From Clostridiales bacterium (GTDB taxonomy: Bacteria > Bacillota > Clostridia > Christensenellales > CAG-138), in assembly GCA_004554165.1 (NCBI GenBank), contig SFNQ01000013.1, positions 32,030 to 96,029 of the forward strand: a stretch of DNA of 64,000 bases. The letters are read 5' to 3'. The notes under the pieces are model-generated. The model was not told where the DNA came from. It searched no databases and worked only from the letters and a program-made list of their open reading frames with translations. A program made the position numbers and the translations under genes. This document shows, piece by piece, positions 41,726 through 49,682 of the stretch; the first letter of the stretch is position 1; each line of letters begins with the position of its first letter.

Positions 41726-42205
41726 ATGCGCAGTGAACTATTCCGAAAAAAGAGCATGGAGCGCCTTTCGTCCCCGGAACAGTTGAACGACTATATCCGC
41801 GTCGCAAGCCCCGCCGCCTGGATGGTGCTGGCGGCTGTGGCGCTGCTGCTGGCCGGCGTTTGCGTCTGGGGCGTGTTCGGAAGGCTGGATACGGTGTTGC
41901 AGGTGGGCGCGATGGAGCAGGATGGCCGTCTGGTCTGCTATGTCGGGGAGGCGGACATTGCCGGCGTTGCGGCAGGTATGCCCGTTGAGATTGGCAGGGC
42001 GGTATTCACCGTCGATAGCATCGCGGTACAGCCGGTACAGGTGGACGAGAGCTTCGCGGAGTATCTCAAGCACACCGGCGGACTGGCGGACGGCGAATGG
42101 GTCTATGCGCTGACGCTGGATGGAACGCTGGGGGAGGAAGGGGGAATCTATCCTGCCAGAATCATCATCGAGCGGGTTTCGCCCGTGTCCTTCGTGCTTC
42201 CGTGA
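41726..42205 (+). CDS. Short NHLM-type HlyD-like secretion protein
   Basis: 159 residues starting MRSELFRKKSMERLSSPEQL, a typical N-terminus of the NHLM bacteriocin-system HlyD protein. One membrane helix (about 30-52) is followed by a compact extracytoplasmic beta-rich domain with GRLVCYVGEADIAGVAAGMP, a half of the barrel-sandwich motif. The long coiled-coil hairpin of standard HlyD proteins is missing, as expected where there is no outer membrane. It should bridge the two ABC transporters to the outside. AAGGAG lies 11 bases before the ATG. Confidence 0.82.
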   Translation: MRSELFRKKSMERLSSPEQLNDYIRVASPAAWMVLAAVALLLAGVCVWGVFGRLDTVLQVGAMEQDGRLVCYVGEADIAGVAAGMPVEIGRAVFTVDSIAVQPVQVDESFAEYLKHTGGLADGEWVYALTLDGTLGEEGGIYPARIIIERVSPVSFVLP

Positions 42206-42214
42206 GGTGCGGTG

Positions 42215-44401
42215 ATGACAGGGAAGAGGAAAAGCGGGTCGCCGCGGGAGAAGGGCGTCGCAAGGGTGCCCGTGGTCATGCAGATGGAAGCGCTGGAATG
42301 TGGCGCGGCCTGTCTGGCAATGGTGCTGGCGTATTACGGTAAATGGCTGCCGCTGGAGCAGGTGCGGGCAGACTGCGGCGTTTCCCGCGACGGGTCCAAC
42401 GCGAAAAACGTGCTGGCGGCGGCCCGCAGCTACGGTCTCACGGCGGAGGGCTACCGCTATGAACCGGAGGCGCTGAGAAAGAACGGCAGATTCCCCTGCA
42501 TCATCCACTGGAATTTCAATCATTTCGTGGTGCTCTGCGGCTTTCGGGGCGACAAAGCCGTTCTCAACGATCCTGCCCGAGGCGTCTATACGGTCCCCAT
42601 GGAGACCTTCGACAATTCCTTTACGGGAATCTGTCTCCTGTTTGCGCCAAACGCCTCCTTCCAGCCGGGCGGCAAACCCAGGAGCATGCTCGCCTTTGCC
42701 AAAAGCCGGCTCAGGGGCGCGGGCGCGGCTGTGGCTTTTGTGGCGCTGTGTACGCTGGTTTCGGCCCTGCTGGGAATCATCATGCCGGGATTTTCCCGCG
42801 TCTTTCTGGACCGCCTGCTGACGGGGAAAAATCCGGAGTGGTTCCAGCCCTTCCTGATCGGGCTTTGCGTCATCAGCGGGCTGGAGATCCTCGTATCCGC
42901 TGCGGAGACCATCTTTTCCAACCGGATCAACGGTAAGCTGGCGGTGGTGGGCAACACGAGCTTTCTCTGGAAGGTGCTGCATCTGCCGATGGAGTTTTTC
43001 TCCCAGCGCATGGCGGGCGACATTCAGGGGCGGCAGAGCGCCAACGGGAGCATTGCGGAGCAGCTGGTCAATACCCTTGCGCCGCTGGTGCTGCAGGGCA
43101 TGATGATGGTATTCTACCTCGTTGTTATGCTCCGCTACAGCTGGATACTGACGCTTGTGGGCGTTTCCTCCATCGCCATCAACATGCTGCTGGCGCGGAT
43201 GATCTCCAACAGGCGGGTCAACCTTACCCGCGTGCAGATGCGGGACGCCGGAAAGCTCTCCGCCGCAACGGTGACAGGCATTGAGATGATCGAAACCATT
43301 AAGGCCAGCGGCGCGGAAAACGGCTACTTTGAAAAGTGGTCGGGCTATCAGGCCAGCGTCAATGCGCAGAGCGTGAAATTCACCAGGATGAACCAGTATC
43401 TCGGCCTGCTGCCGTCGCTGGTTTCCACGCTGACCAGTACGGCGGTGCTGATGCTCGGCGTCCTTTTTACCATGCAGGGCAGCTTCACCGTCGGTATGAT
43501 TCTGGCGTTTCAGGGCTTTCTCGAGGCATTCTCCGCCCCTGCCACCACGCTGATTACGGCGGGACAGACCCTTCAGGAGATGCGGGCCTCCATGGAGCGG
43601 ATTGACGACGTTATGCGGTATCCCAACGATCCCGGCGTTGAAAACCGGGCCGGGGTGGGGGAGACCGGCTCCTGTGAAAAGCTCAGCGGAGCGCTGGAAA
43701 TGCGGAACGTTACCTTCGGCTATTCCCGCCTTGCCGAACCGCTGATCCGGGACTTTAGCCTCACGCTCAGACCGGGCGGCCGCGTGGCCTTTGTGGGTCC
43801 CTCCGGCTGCGGCAAATCCACCCTGTCCAAGCTGATCTCCGGCCTGTATCAGCCCTGGAGCGGCCAGATCCTCTTCGACGGCAAGCCCATCCATGGGATC
43901 GACCGCAGCGTTTTCACGGGCTCTCTGGCCGTGGTGGATCAGGATGTGATTCTCTTTGAGGATACCATCGCCAACAACATCAAAATGTGGGACGGTTCCA
44001 TTGAGGATTTTGAAATGATTATGGCCGCCCGGGATGCGCAGCTCCATGAGGACATCATGCGGCGCGACGGCGGCTACCAGTACAGGCTGACCGAGGGCGG
44101 CAGGGACTTTTCCGGCGGCCAGCGGCAGCGGCTTGAAATCGCCCGGGTGCTGGCCCAGGATCCCACCATTGTCATCTTGGACGAAGCCACCTCGGCGCTG
44201 GACGCCAAAACGGAATACGAGGTGGTAAAAGCCATCGAGGATCGGGGCATTACCTGCATTGTGATCGCGCACCGGCTGTCCACCATCCGCGACTGCGACG
44301 AGATCATCGTGCTCGATCGGGGCAGCGTGGTGGAGCGCGGTACGCATGACGCGCTTTACGCAAGGGGCGGGCTGTACACCGAACTGGTGTCCAACGACTA
44401 G
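42215..44401 (+). CDS. NHLM-type ABC transporter with C39 leader peptidase
   Basis: 728 residues in three parts. The C39 peptidase (about 15-145) keeps its active site: Gln and Cys in VMQMEALECGAAC, His in WNFNHFVVL, Asp in LNDPARG. Six membrane helices lie at about 160-440. The ABC ATPase (about 490-728) has GPSGCGKSTLSKLI, signature FSGGQRQRLEIAR, and Walker B IVILDEATSALD. It should cut double-glycine leaders and export the cargo. The LysM miniprotein and possibly the Nif11-like domain protein at 35437 are candidate substrates. The ATG follows GAGGTGCG. The GTG three bases earlier is an alternative. Confidence 0.94.
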   Translation: MTGKRKSGSPREKGVARVPVVMQMEALECGAACLAMVLAYYGKWLPLEQVRADCGVSRDGSNAKNVLAAARSYGLTAEGYRYEPEALRKNGRFPCIIHWNFNHFVVLCGFRGDKAVLNDPARGVYTVPMETFDNSFTGICLLFAPNASFQPGGKPRSMLAFAKSRLRGAGAAVAFVALCTLVSALLGIIMPGFSRVFLDRLLTGKNPEWFQPFLIGLCVISGLEILVSAAETIFSNRINGKLAVVGNTSFLWKVLHLPMEFFSQRMAGDIQGRQSANGSIAEQLVNTLAPLVLQGMMMVFYLVVMLRYSWILTLVGVSSIAINMLLARMISNRRVNLTRVQMRDAGKLSAATVTGIEMIETIKASGAENGYFEKWSGYQASVNAQSVKFTRMNQYLGLLPSLVSTLTSTAVLMLGVLFTMQGSFTVGMILAFQGFLEAFSAPATTLITAGQTLQEMRASMERIDDVMRYPNDPGVENRAGVGETGSCEKLSGALEMRNVTFGYSRLAEPLIRDFSLTLRPGGRVAFVGPSGCGKSTLSKLISGLYQPWSGQILFDGKPIHGIDRSVFTGSLAVVDQDVILFEDTIANNIKMWDGSIEDFEMIMAARDAQLHEDIMRRDGGYQYRLTEGGRDFSGGQRQRLEIARVLAQDPTIVILDEATSALDAKTEYEVVKAIEDRGITCIVIAHRLSTIRDCDEIIVLDRGSVVERGTHDALYARGGLYTELVSND

Positions 44402-44432
44402 CTGCGGCGGGAACGGGAGGTGAAGCGCAGGC

Positions 44433-46610
44433 ATGGGCTGGTTTGACGAACAGATCAAAACGAGAAAAACGCGCGATAACGACGATTTTGCGGAGGCGAT
44501 GGAGTCCATTGCCGCTGTCATTGCCCGGCGACCGCAGAGCGGTTCCGCCAGCCGCCGGCAGCAGATCAAAAACGCCATGGACGAGATTCTTCTCTATTAC
44601 CACGCAAGGCCCGCGGAGCTGCCGGACGAGGTGGAGGAGCTGAACGATCAGCTGGAATTTCTCTGCCGTCCCTACGGAATCATGCGCCGCAGGGTGCGCC
44701 TTGAAAAGGACTGGTACAAGGACGCAGCCGGCGCCATGCTCGGCACGAAAAAGGACGGGGCCACCGTTGCGCTGATCCCGGGGAAGCTGGGCGGATACAG
44801 CTTTTATGAGGATTCCACCGGAAAACGGGTGAGGCTCAATCGAAAAACAGCGGCGCTGCTGGAGGAGGAGGCCATCTGTTTCTACAAGCCCTTTCCCCTG
44901 CGCAGAATCGGCGTGCCTGCGCTGATGAAATATATCGTGGAGTGCGTTCCTCCGTCGTCGCTGGCGCTGGTGCTGATTATGGCGGCGGTTACAACGCTGG
45001 TGGGCATGCTCTCGCCGAAGATTACCCACCTCATCTTCAGCGAGGTCGTGCCAAGCGGAAATCATCGTCTGCTGCTGGCCATGGCGGTGTTCTCCGTGTG
45101 CGTAGCCGTCAGCTCGCTCCTGTTTGATACTGTGCGCTCGCTGATCAATGAGCGCATCAATATGCAGATGAGCGTCTCCGTGCAGGCGGCCACCATGGCC
45201 CGGGTCTTTTCGCTCCCGCCGGATTTTTTCAGAAACTTCAGCGCTGGCGAGCTGACCACGAGGATCGAGTATATGGGCGACCTGTGCTCCGCGCTCTTTT
45301 CAAGCTGCCTGCTGGCGGGGCTGGCCTCGGTTTTTTCGCTGGCCTATCTGTCGCAGATTTTCGCTTATGCGCCCGCGCTTGCGGCGCCGGCCCTGTGCAT
45401 TACGGCTGCGACGCTGGCGTTTTCCGTGTTGCACACCGTTCTGCGTATGAAGCGGGATAAGCGGGCGATGGACCTTGCGGGCAGGAAAAACGGCATGACC
45501 TACGCGCTGTTCACCGGCATTCAGAAGATCAGGCTGGCCGGCGCGGAAAAGCGGGCGTTTTCCCGCTGGATGCGCCTGTATACGCAGGAGGTCAGGAACA
45601 CCTACGGACTGCCGCTGCCCGAGCTGCTCGGCGATGTCATCAGCACGGGAATCTCACTGGCCGGCGCCATTGTCATGTACTATTACGCGGTGCGGTCGGG
45701 GATATCGGTGGCGGACTATTGCGCCTTTACGGCGGCCTATGGCGTGGTGTCCGGCGCATTCGCCTCGCTGGTGGATACCGCCCTTGAGGCAGCCAAAATC
45801 CGCCCCACGCTGGAAATCGTCGAACCCATTCTTCACGCCGCGCCGGAGATTTCGGAGGAGAAAAAGGTGGTTACGCGGCTCTCCGGCGGCATCGAGCTGA
45901 ACAACGTTTCGTTCCGCTACAGCGGGTCCATGCCGCTGGTCATCGACGATCTTTCGCTGAAGATACGCCCCGGGCAGTATGTGGCCATCGTCGGCAGGAC
46001 CGGCTGCGGCAAATCCACGCTGCTTCGCCTGCTGCTGGGCTTTGAAACGCCGGAAAAGGGCGCGATTTATTACGACGGCAGGGATCTCTCCGCGCTGGAT
46101 CTCAAATCCCTGCGCAGGAGGATCGGGGTGGTCATGCAGGACGGAAAGCTGTTTCAGGGCGACATCTTCTCCAATATCACCGTCTCCGCGCCCTGGCTCA
46201 CGCTGGACGACGCCTGGGAGGCGGCGGAGCTTGCTGGCATTGCAGACGACATCCGCGCCATGCCCATGGGAATGCATACCATCATTTCCGAAGGCTCCGG
46301 CGGCATTTCCGGCGGCCAGCGGCAGCGGCTCATGATTGCCCGGGCCATCGCCCCAAAGCCGAAAATCCTCATGTTTGACGAGGCCACCAGCGCGCTGGAC
46401 AACATTACCCAGAAAAAGGTATCCCAGTCCCTTGACCGGCTCAAATGCACCCGCATCGTCATTGCGCACCGGCTGTCCACCATCCGCCAGTGCGACCGCA
46501 TCCTTGTGCTGGAGGGCGGAAAGATCGTGGAGGACGGCGATTACGAGGGGCTGCTTGCCAAAAACGGATTTTTTGCGGAACTGGTGGCGCGGCAGCGGAT
46601 TGAGACCTGA
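44433..46610 (+). CDS. NHLM-type ABC transporter, second ATP-binding subunit
   Basis: 725 residues. The N-terminal ~160 residues form the accessory domain found in the second NHLM transporter (not a peptidase). Membrane helices follow at about 175-440, and an ATPase with GRTGCGKSTLLRLLLG, signature ISGGQRQRLMIARA, Walker B ILMFDEATSALD. Both NHLM transporters normally work as a pair. GGGAGG precedes the ATG by 12 bases and the gap after the preceding gene is 31 bp, so the three export genes form one operon. Confidence 0.93.
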   Translation: MGWFDEQIKTRKTRDNDDFAEAMESIAAVIARRPQSGSASRRQQIKNAMDEILLYYHARPAELPDEVEELNDQLEFLCRPYGIMRRRVRLEKDWYKDAAGAMLGTKKDGATVALIPGKLGGYSFYEDSTGKRVRLNRKTAALLEEEAICFYKPFPLRRIGVPALMKYIVECVPPSSLALVLIMAAVTTLVGMLSPKITHLIFSEVVPSGNHRLLLAMAVFSVCVAVSSLLFDTVRSLINERINMQMSVSVQAATMARVFSLPPDFFRNFSAGELTTRIEYMGDLCSALFSSCLLAGLASVFSLAYLSQIFAYAPALAAPALCITAATLAFSVLHTVLRMKRDKRAMDLAGRKNGMTYALFTGIQKIRLAGAEKRAFSRWMRLYTQEVRNTYGLPLPELLGDVISTGISLAGAIVMYYYAVRSGISVADYCAFTAAYGVVSGAFASLVDTALEAAKIRPTLEIVEPILHAAPEISEEKKVVTRLSGGIELNNVSFRYSGSMPLVIDDLSLKIRPGQYVAIVGRTGCGKSTLLRLLLGFETPEKGAIYYDGRDLSALDLKSLRRRIGVVMQDGKLFQGDIFSNITVSAPWLTLDDAWEAAELAGIADDIRAMPMGMHTIISEGSGGISGGQRQRLMIARAIAPKPKILMFDEATSALDNITQKKVSQSLDRLKCTRIVIAHRLSTIRQCDRILVLEGGKIVEDGDYEGLLAKNGFFAELVARQRIET

Positions 46611-46745
46611 GCCCAATGGAGCAAAGCCACGGCGCAATATGGGGATTGCGGGGCAAAAAGGCCATGTGCGCGTTCCGTTGCCCCAGGGCATTCGGCTGTT
46701 GCCGCCGGGCGGCTTGCGCCAAACGGGCGGCCTCCCGCAGCGGCG

Positions 46746-47534
46746 CTACGCCCGGTACTGCTCCATGACGGCGGCCAGAGGCGGGCGCTTTACCTGCAAC
46801 TGCTGCGAATACTCTTCGGGCGATTGCGTCTGCACATTCTCGCCGGAAAGCGTGACCACGCAGTTGGAAGCGCTGCTGTAAACGGCGCCGTGACCGACGA
46901 TCAGGTGGTCGAGCAGCGAAATGTCCAGACTTTTCACCGCTGCGCGAACCGCCTCCGTCGTGGCGTGGTCCTGCGGGGAGGGCAGGGGATTGCCGGAGGG
47001 ATGGTTGTGGACGAGGATGACCGAGTGCGCGTGCTGCAACAGCGCCTGCTCGGCAACCATCCGCGGATAAACTGTGGCCCGGTCCAGCGTCCCGCCGCCG
47101 ATCCGCTGCGTGGAAATCAGCATGCGCTGGGTATTCAGACACAGCAGCAGGACCGTTTCGCTGCGCTCGGTATAGAGCAGCTCGTGTACAAAACAGGCGA
47201 CATCGTAAGCGCTGTTCAGTCGGACGCGGCCATCGCGGCCGGAAAAGCGGCGAAGCGCCATGCGCTGCTGCAAATCCCGCTGCATGTGCAGGAACAGGGC
47301 GGCGCTTTCGCCAACGCCCTCAACGCCGCACAGCGCGGCGATATCCGCGGAGAATACGGCCTCAAGCGAGCCAAAGCGATTGAGCAGCGCGTGCGCCGTG
47401 GCATTGACGTCGCGCCGCGGAATGGCATAGGTCAGGAGCAGCTCCAGCAGCTCGTGATCCGCAAACGCGGAAGCGCCGCTTGTAAGATACCGCTGGCGCA
47501 GACGCTGCCGGTGCCCGCCGTGTGGGTGCTCCAT
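46746..47534 (-). CDS. radC: RadC/UPF0758 family JAB-domain protein
   Basis: 262 residues. An N-terminal helix-hairpin-helix part (LLELLLTYAIPRRDVNATAHALL; CGVEGVGESAALFLHM) is followed by the C-terminal JAB/MPN metal-binding domain with HNHPSGNPLPSPQDHATT. Despite the name, a direct role in DNA repair is unproven. ATG 47534 follows GGGAGG by seven bases. It converges with the export operon and is divergent from tilS. Confidence 0.92.
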   Translation of the reverse strand: MEHPHGGHRQRLRQRYLTSGASAFADHELLELLLTYAIPRRDVNATAHALLNRFGSLEAVFSADIAALCGVEGVGESAALFLHMQRDLQQRMALRRFSGRDGRVRLNSAYDVACFVHELLYTERSETVLLLCLNTQRMLISTQRIGGGTLDRATVYPRMVAEQALLQHAHSVILVHNHPSGNPLPSPQDHATTEAVRAAVKSLDISLLDHLIVGHGAVYSSASNCVVTLSGENVQTQSPEEYSQQLQVKRPPLAAVMEQYRA

Positions 47535-47637
47535 GCGCAATCCTCCCGATCCGTTTTTTCACATTATATGGAAAAGTGCGGACCGTGTCAAAACCTTGAT
47601 AAAAGAGAAATACAAATATGATTTTTTACCAATTCTC

Positions 47638-47666
47638 TTGTCAAACGGAAAAGATATGGGTAATAT
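47638..47666 (+). promoter_or_regulatory. Promoter of tilS-hpt-ftsH
   Basis: TTGTCA (47638-47643), 17 bp, TAATAT (47661-47666), in an AT-rich stretch 33 bp before the tilS start. Confidence 0.75.
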
Positions 47667-47698
47667 AGAACTGATTATTTATTTGGAGCGTTGTGACC

Positions 47699-49099
47699 AT
47701 GCGCCTTCTGTCCGAGGACAGCCTTTCGCGCTGCGGCATTGCGCATCGGACGCATATTCTGCTGGGACTGTCCGGCGGCGCGGATTCCGTAGCCCTGCTG
47801 CTGCTGCTGCACGAGAGCCTGCAGAGGGGCTGGATCGGAGGCCTTTCGGCGGCGCATTTCAATCACTGCCTGCGCGGTGCGGATGCGGATGCGGACGAGG
47901 CCTTCTGCCGGGATCTCTGCCGGTCGCTGGGGCTTCCCTTTTTTGCGGGGCGCGGCGATGTGCGGGCCTTCGCTGCGGCAAACCGCATGGGCGAGGAGCA
48001 GGCGGCGCGGACGCTGCGCTATCGGTTCCTTCGCGAGCGGATGGCCGCCTGCGGCGCGGACTGCATCGCCACTGCGCACCATGCGGACGACCAGGCGGAG
48101 ACGCTGCTTTTGCATCTGCTTCGCGGCAGCGGCATGGCGGGTTTGTGCGGCATGCAGCCACGGACCGGCGAAATTGTCCGGCCGCTGCTGCATATCACGC
48201 GGGCGCAGCTTCTCTCCTATCTGGAGGAGCGCGGGCAGCCGTTCTGCACCGACGCAAGCAATGCGGACACGGCGCATCTTCGCAACCGCGTGCGGCATCT
48301 GCTGCTTCCTGCGCTTTCGGAGTACAATCCGCAGATCGTCAGATCGCTTTGCAGCACGGCGCAGCTGCTTTCGGAGGATGAGGCATATCTTGGCGCTCTT
48401 GCGGACGGCGCGCTGCAAAGCGCCCGGCGCGACGGAGGCTACGAGCGGCTCCGGCTTCTTGCAGAGCCGGGCCCGGTACGGCGGCGGGCGCTGCTGTTGC
48501 TGCTGCGGGAGTCCCTGGACGGGGACGTGCGGCGTTCCGATGTTGCGCGGGTGGAGGCCCTGCTCCCGGCGCAGGCCGGAACCTGCATCGAGCTTCGCCG
48601 TGGAAAAAAGGCCTGGCTGGACGGAGCCCTGCTGCGGCTGGGCGAGAAACCGGAGTCCGTTGCCTTTTCCTGCGGCCTCACGCCGGGGATGGCCTGCTCG
48701 GTTGCGGGCTGGCGTGTGCTTGCGGAGCGGGTAGCCGCGTATCGCAGACCGGAATCGCCCATGCAGGCCTGCCTGTCGCTGGACGGCCTCGGCGGCGATG
48801 CGGCGGCGCTCTCCCTGCGCAGCCGCCGCGCGGGAGACCGTTTCCGGCCCCTTGGCTGCGGCGGCAGCCGCCTGCTGTCCGATGTCTTTACCGACAGGAA
48901 AACGCCGCAGCGGCTTCGGGAAGCACCTCTTCTCGTTTGCGGAGAGGAAATCCTGTTTGTTCCCGGTTATACGGTTGCAGAGCGCGTTCGCGTTCGGCCG
49001 GAGAGCAAAAGCATCATATATATTGTTGTCGAGGAGGATTTGGGGATTGAGAGGCAAGGAGTTCATGGCCATGCATGTCGGCAAGGTGCTGATCGATGA
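47699..49099 (+). CDS. tilS: tRNA(Ile)-lysidine synthase
   Basis: About 466 residues. The N-terminal PP-loop ATPase has LGLSGGADSVALLLLLH and HFNHCLRGADAD, plus THHADDQAETLLLHLLRG-like TAHHADDQAETLL. The C-terminal substrate-binding domains include SRRAGDRFRPLG. It changes C34 of the AUA-decoding tRNA-Ile to lysidine. GGAG lies 11 bases before ATG 47699. A GTG at 47693, only five bases from it, is an alternative start. It overlaps hpt, as in Bacillus. Confidence 0.93.
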   Translation: MRLLSEDSLSRCGIAHRTHILLGLSGGADSVALLLLLHESLQRGWIGGLSAAHFNHCLRGADADADEAFCRDLCRSLGLPFFAGRGDVRAFAAANRMGEEQAARTLRYRFLRERMAACGADCIATAHHADDQAETLLLHLLRGSGMAGLCGMQPRTGEIVRPLLHITRAQLLSYLEERGQPFCTDASNADTAHLRNRVRHLLLPALSEYNPQIVRSLCSTAQLLSEDEAYLGALADGALQSARRDGGYERLRLLAEPGPVRRRALLLLLRESLDGDVRRSDVARVEALLPAQAGTCIELRRGKKAWLDGALLRLGEKPESVAFSCGLTPGMACSVAGWRVLAERVAAYRRPESPMQACLSLDGLGGDAAALSLRSRRAGDRFRPLGCGGSRLLSDVFTDRKTPQRLREAPLLVCGEEILFVPGYTVAERVRVRPESKSIIYIVVEEDLGIERQGVHGHACRQGADR

Positions 49100-49610
49100 G
49101 GAGGCGATTCGTCGCCGGGTAGCGGAGCTGGGCGAACAGCTCTCGAAGGATTATGAGGACAAGGAGGTTGTGCTCATCTGCATCCTCAAGGGCGCGGTCA
49201 TGTTTTTTTCAGACCTTGCCCGCGCCATGACGATTCATCTCAAGATGGATTTCATGGGGATTTCGAGCTATGGCGATGCGGAAAAGACCTCCGGCATCGT
49301 CAAGATCGCAAAGGATATCGACACGAGCATTACGGGCAAGCATGTCATCATCGCAGAGGACATCATGGACAGCGGCCTGACGCTGCTGCACCTCAAGCGC
49401 ATCCTGATGGAGCGCAAACCGGCGTCGCTGCGAATCTGCTGCCTTTTGGATAAGCCTGAGCGCAGGGAGTGCGACATCCGGCCGGATTACTGCGGCTTCA
49501 CCATTCCCAATGAGTTTGTTGTGGGCTACGGGCTGGATTTCCGGGGAGAATACCGCAATCTTCCCTATGTGGGCGTAATGAAACCCGAGGCATACGAGAA
49601 CTGCGACTGA
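49071..49610 (+). CDS. hpt: Hypoxanthine phosphoribosyltransferase
   Basis: 179 residues. The PRPP-binding loop is VIIAEDIMDSGLTLLHL (acidic pair ED-x-x-D), and the flexible loop and N-terminal strand VVLICILKGAVMFFSDL match HPRT. It salvages hypoxanthine and guanine to IMP and GMP. AAGGAG is nine bases before ATG 49071. The nearer ATG at 49065 is too close. Overlapping tilS and preceding ftsH is the conserved Firmicute order. Confidence 0.95.
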   Translation: MHVGKVLIDEEAIRRRVAELGEQLSKDYEDKEVVLICILKGAVMFFSDLARAMTIHLKMDFMGISSYGDAEKTSGIVKIAKDIDTSITGKHVIIAEDIMDSGLTLLHLKRILMERKPASLRICCLLDKPERRECDIRPDYCGFTIPNEFVVGYGLDFRGEYRNLPYVGVMKPEAYENCD

Positions 49611-49682
49611 GTACGGCTTTATGAGAACCGCAGAGCGTCTGTCAGGAAGACAAATTACCGGTCTGCGGCGGAGGATATTTCA

